A DNA stretch of 64,000 bases from Ophioderma brevispina (taxonomy: Eukaryota > Echinodermata > Ophiuroidea > Amphilepidida > Ophiodermatidae): assembly GCA_023653785.1 (NCBI GenBank), contig JAMKCH010071803.1:1-64000 (forward strand). The letters are read 5' to 3'. The position numbers and the translations under genes are program-made. Shown here one piece after another: positions 32,518 through 42,363 of the stretch. The notes under the pieces are model-generated. The model searched no databases. It worked only from the letters and a program-made list of their open reading frames with translations, and had not been told where the DNA came from. Position 1 is the stretch's first letter. Every line of letters begins with the position of its first letter.

Positions 32518-34838
32518 GCAGTAGTATTAGTAGTAGTAGTGCAATGTAATACTATTCTCCTAAAAAATTATTTTCACCTCGTTCTTCAGTTGGATAACAA
32601 CGGAGACGTAATCATTTAGTAGATCTCTAGCGCTTAAACCCAAGTTCGTGTCAGCGACGCTGTCTCTGATCTCTTGACACCACCAGGTCATATTTTGTAG
32701 TTCAGCGACCATGAGTGTAAGCTTGTTAAGTATCTGAAGGAAAAGATAGGATACTTAATTTGTTTTAAAAATATCAACATAGGACAATACACGGTTTAAA
32801 CTATGCCGATCTGTCTCTATCCAATCCAGTTTTCATAAGTTTTTTTTTTTTTTTTTTTTTTATGGGTCATACTCATCGCGACTGAACCAGTGATAGCTTC
32901 TGCTGGGAGTTTTGGGAAGATACGTGAAGTAAGGAATTTATAATGTTGCCTTAAGGGCGAATCAAGCGTTGCCAGAGCGATCGAGTTCAACTTGCCTTTA
33001 TCAGAATTAGCCAAAAAAAAACACAATAAAACAATCGTCACTGTATTAGATTGTATTCCGTATAACAAGCAGGTTAATGATCTTACCGTTACCGGAGCAG
33101 CACTGGGTCCCCACACATCGCAGCCTGGAAAAACAGTCTCCGTTTGGTAGAGAGTTTCCTGTGATAGGTTTATGGCACTATATTAATATATTGTTTTATA
33201 TTGTTACTTGGAGAGAAAAACCTCCTATGTGGATTTGACCATTAAAGCAATAATGGCATATTTTTGAAGAGCGCCCCCAATTTTCAAAAGTTGATATTTT
33301 GGCACAGTTACGTTGGTAATTGTCTAGGAAACTATACCTGCGAACGAGAATACTAAGAAATGCGTATTTATCATAAAATAAGCGATTTTGTAATTAGAAT
33401 TGGGATCCCAGATTGGACTTAACGGCAGAGCTGGAAATGCTTCGTTTATGTCCGTCCATGATGAAATAGTGCCACCTCGAGAAGATAACCTCTAACTTGA
33501 CTTGCCTGAACCAATAAAACAACTAATGGATGAGCGTAGACACGTACATGCATGGCGCTATTTCACATTGGAAGACCGTTTTCAGCAGCCGTTGAATTAT
33601 TATCGGGATCCCCGATAATAATTTTTCTAATTACAAAATTCTTTCGTTTGTGACACACAGACATTTTCGAGCTCAACCATTCACAGGTATAGTTTACTAG
33701 CCAGTTACCAATGTGTACCATGCATTGAGTTTTCGTTGCAGACAAGTCTGAATATACCAATAGAGGGTAGGAAGCACACGCAAATACAACAGTCAGGTGT
33801 GCCTCGGCCTAATTTTTACAGGAAAACTTAATTTAATTTCTCAAACTTACTGCCACAACTGCACCGAAAATACATCACAGAAAAGAAAATAAGTAATCAA
33901 CTTTTGGACGACTAGTTTGACGACTAAGATATGTTTACAGGTTTCCGAATTCGGCAACCTTTTACAATTGTTATTCATTTTGGATTAGTAACCGCTAATT
34001 TATAACTGCTTCAATTTCTAGAATTCCCTGTGTTACATAGATGGGTAAAACAGCATGAGAAATATAGTAAGGAAAAAGTATACACCAATACTGTATAACA
34101 AATCTAACATGCATTATAAAAATGTATTTTGAACCAAAAGTTATGATACTCTAGCGGAGGCACATATATACATTTAACACAGAGTGCGTAGGGAGCTTCA
34201 AATCCCTCTGAGTATATTATAGCCTCAGGTCTAATGAGAAATCTAATTTTCCACATAGAATGTATTGAATGTGGTGCCCCTTTTCACATATGAGCCTTTG
34301 ATTTCCCAAAGTTGATTATTTTCTTTAATGTATTCCAAATGATTCCAAATACACATTAGGAAGTTTTCCCGCTCAGCGACGATATACGTTTCATACTTCA
34401 TGACTCTATTGGTAAAAGTCAAGTATATATTTGTATAATATACTTTTTATATCATATTATGTGGATTTCTTTGGATATGTGCCGATTTCTGGCTTGACCT
34501 TAGGTTTCCTCAAAATGTCCTTTCTTTTATTCTATTGAATAAATTCCCTTTAATTTCACTATGGATGAATATACCAATTTGAACAATAATGATAACATCT
34601 TCAAATGTTTTGTATATCCCCTTTCAAGTGAAATGCTTACGTAGTCATGGAGAAATCTCTTGAGGTCGTTCATTAAGCTGTCATATGGACGTTCAGATAC
34701 CGACATGAGGTAAATTTCAGTTTGTAATGTACACGTCGGCTCATTGCCACTTGCTCTGGTTGGAGTTGAAGAAGTGGCTGAGAGTATTGCGAAAAAAGCA
34801 AGAAGAAAAAGTTTCCCGAAAGAAATCACTGCCGCCAT
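30389..34838 (-). CDS. Secreted five-exon protein, candidate helical cytokine
   Basis: Coding exons on the minus strand, high to low: 34838-34641 (66 codons), 33158-33087 (24), 32733-32578 (52), 31182-31096 (29), 30493-30389 (34 plus TGA). Every junction has an AG acceptor and GT donor (donors GTAAGC, GTAAGA, GTGAAA, GTATGT) and every exon is a multiple of three, so all introns are phase 0 and the 205-residue frame stays open. Residues 1-24 are a signal peptide (ISFGKLFLLAFFAILSA). Predicted helices: about 37-70, 91-120, 125-152 and 184-204 (FINAMKRMEEILVRFR). They are separated by a loop in exon 2 (FPGCDVWGPSAAP) and a second loop in exon 4/5. Cysteines are at 36, 79, 109, 152 and 167; N-glycosylation sequons at N104 and N176. 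Signal plus helix A, loop exon, helices B/C and a final helix D exon match the exon plan of IL-6/G-CSF-type cytokines. I recognise no specific homologue; another small secreted protein is possible. Confidence 0.7.
30640..30990 (+). repeat. Dispersed repeat, copy 1 (in the last intron of the cytokine-like gene)
   Basis: Matches 54990-55330 in the same orientation: shared ttgttgtggg, atttgccat, gtttgta, ctaattatt, ttttttctgattat, tctggcaaca and ccaaagctaatt-type blocks in the same order with indels. It has no coding capacity. Confidence 0.6.
32386..32518. repeat. Compound microsatellite (GAT)n then (ATT)n
   Basis: About 26 units of GAT/GAC (32386-32463) are followed by about 13 units of ATT (32477-32517). 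It lies in intron 3 of the cytokine-like gene, about 60 bp past the exon 3 donor. The Asp-run and Ile-run reading frames here are products of the repeat. Confidence 0.95.
32840..32861. repeat. T22 homopolymer run
   Basis: A run of 22 T in intron 2 of the cytokine-like gene. No flanking duplication was seen, unlike the 21-base runs at 25447, 26642 and 50873. Confidence 0.95.
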
Positions 34839-35067
34839 TATAGAAGTTTGTTTTCTGTAAAATGTGAAGTAGATTTTATAAATAAATAAAATTTACACTG
34901 TATATAAGAAACAAACTTTTGTTTTTTAAATCCTTCATTGCATTATATATTAATTATACATAATTTATCATCATTACGCATAGTCTTCAAATTAAATATT
35001 TAATTTTTTTCAATCAATGAAGCCAAATACCCCATAAAAATTATAAAATTTAATACCAAACAGTTTT

Positions 35068-35182
35068 ATTTACCAAAAGGTTGGTTGAAGATGGGTCGCC
35101 TCTTCTGTTACGATCTAGCTGTCTTCTCCTTTGAAATATGATGCTCTGCTTGAGTAACTTCTTCCAATCAGCCATATTTATA
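35068..35182 (-). promoter_or_regulatory. TATA box and probable 5' UTR exon of the cytokine-like gene
   Basis: On the minus strand TATAAATA (35182-35175) would place transcription start near 35148. A GTAAAT donor (35073-35068) could end a 5' UTR exon of about 75 bases. The matching acceptor is ttttacag at 34862-34855, giving a 5' intron of about 220 bp and 16 bases of leader before ATG at 34838. An ATG just after the TATA box opens a 34-codon frame that is out of frame with the main product; it would lie upstream of the predicted start. Confidence 0.45.
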
Positions 35183-36150
35183 CCCTTTACCAAGATCTGT
35201 AGCATTATACTTTGTGTCTAAAATAAGTGAGGGAACACAATACATTTTCCCAAGTACGAAAACAAAATTGCTACTAACCGTCTTTTATAGAAATATAGAA
35301 ATGCCTTTTCTATACAAATGGTGACATTCTCGCACAGAGTAGAAAGAGTCATGATACGATCGGTGTCATTAATTTGTTTAATTTTAAAGATAAGGTGTGA
35401 TAGTTTAATCACAAACAGAGTTTAATTAGAATAAATACCGTACAGAACAACTGTGTGTTAAATATCACGTTTAGCGTTAACGTGTCGAGATTCGGTTTTT
35501 CTACGGAAATTGTTCAGCGATCCACAATAGCTCAAATATTATGTGCATTGAAAGTTTTTTTATCGATTTTGTCAACAAAGCCAGGGGGAGTTTCTTTTGG
35601 TTTTGCTTTGTGGGTTGTCTTAGGAAAACTTTCGGAATGCAATTCTTTCAATGAGCTATTGTTTATTGAGTTTTGTACACACTGACCTTCTATCCCAAAT
35701 GGATATCGGGCTTCGCACGAACTTGAATAGTCGTGGGGATTGAAACCACACGGACTATCCTCCAGCGGCCATTTTATTAGAGGGCAGAACATGAGAGTCA
35801 CCACCGTACTGATTCAATGCTAATCCATGAACCTTGTAATATTCTTGTAATTTGAAAGAAAATCTATAATATCATTAAAAATTGTGTGGTAGTATCATCG
35901 ACAAATTATGCCACATCATAATTACCGAATTGGCCGTCGATACAGACAATCCTAATCTGGGATTACTTTACACTGTGTAGGCATATTGGAGTGCATTTGT
36001 GCAGTTATACAAAATTATTGATAAAAGGATTGAAAACAAAAAGATGTCTGCCAAAAAGAACTGATGTTATGTGAAAAAAAAAAATGTGTTTATAATTATT
36101 GTGTGAATTTTTTACAGGAATTTTCACTTTTCCCTCCTATTAGTTCAAAA
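35183..36150. other. Non-coding stretch
   Basis: No gene recognised. Open frames on both strands at 35455-35804 overlap each other and have no domain. Confidence 0.45.
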
Positions 36151-39100
36151 TCAGGGGTCCCGTGACAATGGAGAGCAAAGGTTCGTTTGAAGATGATGTT
36201 GTACTTTGAGGGTATTTAAAACAAAAGTGGAGCTCCTATTCCCCGCAAAAGTGTGGGGAACTCAGCGGTGGAAAATCCAAAAATGGCTGCGGCGGCCCAT
36301 TTTTGAAATTAGAAAATTGTGTATCCTTGACCAAAGGTACACTTAAAATAGAATAAATTTCTTTTTTTACTAATTTGATGATCAGAAGAATCACTTCCGA
36401 AGTTATTATTTTAATAGGTGGTCATCTTTACTGTGCTCAAATCAAGATGGCCGCCACTGGCTAATGTTAAATATATCCAAAATATTCAGAATAATCCAAA
36501 CAGTTCACCTTACAGACGTTAAGTATTGTTTCTTCTAATTGGTTTACCTGTCCAGAAACCCATTCCAGTTTAGTTTGCTCAAACTGGAGGTCACAGCACT
36601 ATGTAGAAATCCACAATGGCTGCTGCGGCCACGTGGTAAAATTAGAAAATTGTGTATCTCTTGAACAAAGTCAACCTTACAAGACTGATAAGTGTCCTTT
36701 TTACCAATTTGATAATCAGAAGTCCATTCCCGAAGTTAGTTTTTCATTAAGTTGGCACCTTTCCTGTGAAATTCAAGAGGCCGCCACATTGGGGCTTGGT
36801 ACATAGTAAACATTAAAACATTTTTTTTACAATAGTCCAAGCCAGTTTACATTTGAAGCTGGTTAATGTAGTGTTTCAAAGTGTTCTGTTACCAGAAATC
36901 CATTCCCGGTGTAGTTTGTTAACCTGGATGTCACATCTCTATACGAAATCCAATGGCTGCCACGGCCCCCTTGGAAATTGTTTATCTCGTGAACGAAGTA
37001 ACTTATAAACATGAATAAATGTCTTTTTGACTAATTTGGAATGACCAGGAGTCGATTCCTGAGTTTAGTTTTTCATTATGACATCATCTTACCTGTAAAT
37101 CAAGATGGCTGCCACTGGTTATATTAATATATAGAAATGTTTTACATTAATATTAAATATAAGAAATTTTTACATAATATTAAATATATAGAAGAGTGTG
37201 GTTTTCCCTAATTTAAAATATATAGAAATGTCTAGCTAGTCCAGCCATATCACCCTTTGAGACGGTTACGTACGTGACAGTAATCCATTCCAGGTTTGAG
37301 TTTGTTAATGGAGGTAACCATAACTAATGCAGAAATCCATGGCCACCACGGGCCACTTGGAAATGACCAATAGTGACTTGTTGTAGGGCTGTTTAAAGAC
37401 CCCATTTCAGCATCGTTGTCACTTAGACCCCATATTTTTGAACAAAGGTCACCACATACCCTTTTTGAATATGTTACCACTGTCACCCAAGACCCCTATT
37501 TTGGAGTGACATTTGAAAATGTTTACCCCACCCAAACCCCTATATTTTTGGAACTTGGTTGCAAAAAAAAAATCCGCCAAGGCCGCTTTATTTGGGGGAC
37601 ATTTGGTTGTCGCTCACCCAAAGACCGCTTATTTTGACGTACTCTGGTGGACCGAATGCCCTAATGTTTTGGAAGAACGCCAGCCTTACCGAACCCATAC
37701 TCTCTGGTCTGTTTTTGGCAGTACGATCTATTCAGAAAGCCATCGAGTCCAAATCCAATTCTGCTAAAATGGGCGTATGCAGAGCTGGTGCCTGACTGCA
37801 CTTAGTCACCATAAATGTACTTGAAAGAACAAAGTCGTTCAGGTGTGAAGGACATCTCATCTGAGTGGAAGGCTTTTTCCCGCATCTTTGAAGATATTAC
37901 CTGGCTTTTGGTGTGTGCATGGACTTCTTACCATGTCCTAAAATACACTGTCACCACTGGCGTCTAAGATCTGCATAGGAATGGTAGACAAGTCTGCAAT
38001 GTTTACATCACAAAATAGCCTTGCAAGAGAGATTATCTTCCTTATTCCTATGCACACAGCCTGGAACATGATAGTAAACATGCTGGTTCTTGAACAGAAA
38101 CATCAGTGACCCCATACAAGAATGTATCGTCGTCTGAGTTTTCTGTCCTGAAAATGAATGCTCCAACCTCTCAACAGATTACTGTCCGATCGCAACCAGG
38201 GCCATTCCAATGTATTTATGAAAAACGGATGCCTCATTCCATCCATCACAGGTTTTGATAGGTCTAAGCTTCGCATATCCACAATAAACCTACTCCAACA
38301 CTTCACGAAAGACATTCTGGAAAACTGTTGCTGACAATGAGAGAAATGTAGTTATATCAGTTTGCAAAACCATCTACCTGCAGGCAGGCTCTGGGATGCA
38401 TTCAAGTTCAGACACTCAGAGCCGCTCCACTCATCTAAATTCAAAATTTGGTCTGTATAGACAGGTGACAGACCCATAAAGCCAGACAAACTTCTTTAGA
38501 GCAAATGAGAGAAAGCTTCCTCTCGGCGCTTGAGTCCTCCTCAGATGATGAAAGCACTTTGGGTCTCTTAGAACTCTATGGACAAAAAGTGCAGGCCCGA
38601 AGTGGAAAGCTCTGAAGTGGCAATCCCAAAAAGAAAATGCACAATTCGACCATCCCCCGATGATGATAGTCTTACATACCCCTGTTTTGAGCCAACAACC
38701 TGACATGATTCAAAGACATGTTGATTAAGGATACTCCTCTGCAGTATGGCTGGCACTGGTAGATGTCAAATTAATGTCATCATGTAGATACACTCAAACA
38801 TACCACAAAAGCGTTTAGCTCTAGCTTGCCCATTGTCTGTTAGCAGCGAATTTGATGCCGTAGTGATGAAGGCTCCATCCTGCAAAACGAGAGTATTCAG
38901 ATACATCTATGCAAAGTCCGGATGAAAGTGATTAAACCTTTTTTTAGGTACTACTATTGGAAAGTGAAAAATTTTCCATCATAATCAAAATAGTATATGG
39001 GCGGTCATCTTTGAATTTCCAACAAAGATGTTTTCATAATCCCCAATCCCCTACAGAAAGAGTAATCACCAGGTTCAACTGAATTTGCAAGTGTGATATC

Positions 39101-40315
39101 CCACTCCCTGGTCTCTACATGGTTAACTGCAAAGCATGCAATGCTGATGGGCATTCTTGAAATTCATGCAAGAACATATTTTTAGATGAACTCCTGATCA
39201 TCACATTAGTCAAAACAACACTGATTAAACACTGCAAGTATTTCATGCATTGTTGTAATTTCCAAGATGCTGTCATGCCATTTTGGATTTTTAATGATGA
39301 TATAAACAAATTCCACTCAGAATGGGTTTATGGTCACACAATTACTCCAAAAAACAGTAATGATTGTAACAGATGAACTGCTTGGCATATGTTAAATGTA
39401 TTCAATGGACTCCTCATCAACAAATTAGTCACACAAATGTCACTTATTATTCCAGTTTGTTTAGTTACTTTGTTCAGAGAACTCATTTTTGGTCACTTCC
39501 AAATGGCATTTATGTCCATTTTTGGTTTCTGCAATAGTAATGGTGACCCCCCCACTAGTAACTACAACCTGGATTTCTTCTGGTCACGTAAACACTTAAA
39601 AAATCATTAACCATCTTTAAGGTGCACGGCTTTGATGTGGTGTATATTTAACAATGCCAGTGGCAGCCCATCTTGGATTTCACACAAATAATGACATCCT
39701 AATGAAAACTACACTTCAGGAATGGACTCCTGTCCTCAAATTTAAGTCAAAAAGACATTTATATCATGTTTGGAATTTACTTTTTGTTCAAGGATTCACA
39801 ATTTTGGTAATTTACAAGATGCTGACGAGCCATTTTGGATTTCTACATAGTGGTTTGACTCCAGTTTAGCAAACTAAACCTGGACTGGGTTTTCCTGCAG
39901 GTACACTTAGAAACAATACATTAAAAAACGTCTTTAAAAAGGTGAACGTTGGATTAATAACCTGAATATTTGTATCTATTAACATAGCCGTGGGCGGGCC
40001 ATCTATGGATTTCACGTAAAGATCCACCTAATTAAAAACATAAAATTTTTTTTAATTTTTTAGGTTTTTTCTTTTTTTAAAAAAAGACATTTATTTTATT
40101 TCCATGTTTGTAAGTTATACTTTGTTCAAGAGATAACACAATTTTGTCTCAATTTTCAAACATGGCCGCCGGCAGCCATTTTGGTTTTCCCACTCTCCTG
40201 GAGTTTCCCCACACTTTTGCGAGGTCATTGTAGCTCATTTTGTTTTAAATACCACCCCAAGTACAAATCCATCATGCACAAACAACTTTGCTCTCCATGG
40301 TCACGGGACCCCTGA
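36151..40315. mobile_element. Foldback-type element, 4.2 kb, with long inverted arms of tandem monomers
   Basis: The left end TCAGGGGTCCCGTGAC (36151) is matched inverted at the right end (gtcacgggacccctga, to 40315). Pairing continues inward through the gagagcaaag, tatttaaaacaaaa, gcaaaagtgtggggaa and aaatggctgc blocks, for more than 1 kb per arm with divergence. Each arm consists of monomers of about 330-390 bp; left-arm monomers begin near 36282, 36615, 36952 and 37339, each opening with an AATGGCTGC-like motif and holding a second AAGATGGC(C/T)GCC motif about 160 bp in. Inverted arms made of tandem repeats define foldback elements. No clear target duplication: TTCAAAAT and ATGTTGAC differ. 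Confidence 0.75.
37400..38800 (-). other. Interior of the foldback element, unrecognised
   Basis: The unique core between the arms. Minus-strand frames at 38103-38315 (containing DLSKPVMDGMRHPFFINTLE) and 38431-38756 look mildly protein-like but share no motif I can name. They may be remains of a captured or transposase gene. Plus-strand frames at 37416-37795 overlap one another and were not recognised. Confidence 0.3.
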
Positions 40316-40324
40316 TGTTGACCC

Positions 40325-41362
40325 ACTATCCACTCTTCCCTCCCCTCCCCTCCCCCTCCCCTCTACCTACCTCCCCTCCCCTCCCCCTTTCCCTTAACCC
40401 CTACCATTTACTGCCTCCCCTCCCTCCCCCTCCCCTTCCCCCTCCCCTTCATTTTCACTTTCCCCTCCCCCTCGTCCCCTCTCCCCTTCCCCCTCGCCTT
40501 CCACTTTCCTCTTCCCGCCTCTCTCTTCACTCCTCCCCCCCCTTCCCTTCCCCTTCGCCTTCTTCTTCTGCTTCCTCCTTCTTTTTCTTCCCCTTCCCTC
40601 TTTCCCGCTTCCTCTTTGGTTTATTTTGATTCATTTATTCTAATAATTCATTACCTTACAGGTAAGTTGGATTTATAATATTATTCGTTCATTCCGATAT
40701 CATATAATGGTCTTCCTTGGGTCCTTCAATGGCAATTCATTAATTTCGTTTATTTTCTATATTTATTTAAATCAATATACATTTATCTTATGTTATAACA
40801 TGCTCTGCTATTCACTGTATTTATTTTATTATTTCTCATTTCATCAGTTTGTTTCATTACTTTTCAGAAAATTTCTATTTCTCCTTTTTCAATTTTTCTG
40901 CAGGTGATGCTTTTGCATATTCTGTGCACGCTTGATTCCCCATTCCCTTCCCCTCTCTCATTCCCCTCCCCTTCACCTTCCCCGTCTCCATCGCTCTTCC
41001 CCCCCCCCTTCCCCCTTCCTCCCCCTCCCCATTCCCTTCCTGTCACTTACCTCTCCTTTCCTCCCCCTGCCCCCTTCCCGCCCTCCCCTCCCCCTCCCCA
41101 TCTCCCCTTCCCTTCAACCCTCCTCTCCTTATCCGCTCTCCCCTCCCCTGTTCTTCCCCCCCCTCGCCCCCATTCCCCCTCAGTCCTACCACTACCCTCC
41201 CCTTCCCCGTCTCGCTCCTCCCCTCACCCCTTCCTCCCCTCCTCTACCCCATTCCCCCTCCCCACTTCCCCCTCCCCTCCTCACCTTTCCTTCTCCTTTC
41301 CCTTGACCCCTCCCCATCCCCCTCCCTTTCCTTCCCACCCTCCATCCTTTTCTTCTTTTCTA
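40325..41362. repeat. Polypyrimidine tracts, (CCCCTCCCCT)-like, in two blocks
   Basis: Blocks at about 40325-40612 and 40937-41362 are almost entirely C and T on the plus strand. They start 10 bp after the foldback element ends. Long mirror-like homopurine-homopyrimidine DNA can adopt triplex (H-DNA) structure. The proline/serine-rich open frames here are products of composition. The 325 bp between the blocks includes a T-rich segment (about 40690-40880) that is partly repeated at 41790-41975. Confidence 0.85.
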
Positions 41363-42148
41363 TCTGTATTTTTTTTTCTTTATTCATAATTAAAGGCAAG
41401 GTTGGGATGTTATTTCGTCATCGTTCACCCTTCATTCATCCTCCATTCATTCATATCATTTCTATAATTTTATTTAGAATACCAAATACACTGTACAAAA
41501 TGGTTTCTTGGCAAAAGACACTTAATTGTCATCAATTTTGAACTGTATTATTTAGAAAACACAAAGTCATGGTCATGTCTTAATACAAGACATGTTCAAA
41601 TGTCCACGTCTCTCTTGCAAGACGCTAATTCACAAGTCATGTTTTTAATTAGCAGACCCTTCGGGTTTGTAAACGTGCTTTTGTCATCAGCTGGGAGACA
41701 TGCTGGCTGGAGAACGTGTCTTCGTGTCTTAGATTAACTGTTTTTGTTCTATTTTAAAAAAAATTCTTTTATATTTCTATTGTTTAAGACATGTTTATAT
41801 ATTGCCTCCACCATGCTTACATCGGACGCCAAGACAACACCATTTTTACAGTGTACATTTATCTTATTTTTATAAACCTGCTCTGCTTTTATTTGCTGGC
41901 TCTTCCTTTATTTATTTATTTTTTCACATTCTTCAGTTTATTTCAATTATTTCTTTCAGGAAATTTCTTTATTTGTTGGGGGGGGGGGCATTAAGGGGGT
42001 GATCTCTTTTTCCGAATTAACCGAATCCTTTTGTGTGAAAATCCTTTTATTTTCCCTATTTTGCGTAAATTGGCCAAGTAACGTTGGATGCCATTGAAAG
42101 TAATGCAAGTAAAGCGACAGTTTGTTGCCCTCCTCAATATGCCGGGTC
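41363..42148. other. Non-coding stretch with a diverged repeat of 40690-40880
   Basis: 41790-41975 shares acatttatcttat, ctgctctgct, tatttatttatttt-type and agaaatttcttt-type blocks in order with 40690-40880. No gene was recognised. Confidence 0.45.
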
Positions 42149-42363
42149 CAGTGGCGGTAAACCAGCGGGGGGCAGGGGTGCGATCCCCCCCAAACATAAC
42201 CCTTGCCCCCCTTCGCCCCACCCAATGAACTGATCTTTTTGTACATTGTCATATGGAGAAGGACCCAATTTTGTCCCCCTCAAAAAACGCCTTGGCACCC
42301 CTTCAGCAGCCCCCCCCCCCCCCCCGCCCCCCCCTTTGAAGGTCTGGTTACGAAGCGCCACTG
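42149..42363. mobile_element. hAT-type MITE (CAGTGGCGTAACCAG family)
   Basis: The 215 bp element starts CAGTGGCGGTAAACCAG and ends with ctggttacgaagcgccactg. Flanks GCCGGGTC (42141-42148) and GCCGGTTC (42364-42371) are an 8 bp target duplication with one mismatch. It has G/C runs like its relatives. Confidence 0.8.

Noticed and set aside
32355..32619. Reading frames with poly-Asp, poly-Met, poly-Ile and poly-Leu runs
   Set aside because: They are products of the GAT and ATT microsatellite.
33563..33760. 65-codon minus-strand frame as an extra exon of the cytokine-like gene
   Set aside because: No good acceptor/donor pair in phase with the neighbouring exons was found, and the gene reads through without it.
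35100..35172. ATG frame MADWKKLLKQS... as the true start of the 34838 gene
   Set aside because: Spliced to the next acceptor it goes out of frame with the signal peptide exon and stops; better viewed as leader or upstream ORF.
40288..41389. Long proline/serine-rich reading frames
   Set aside because: They are translations of the C/T-only tract in several frames at once, with no start context or domain.
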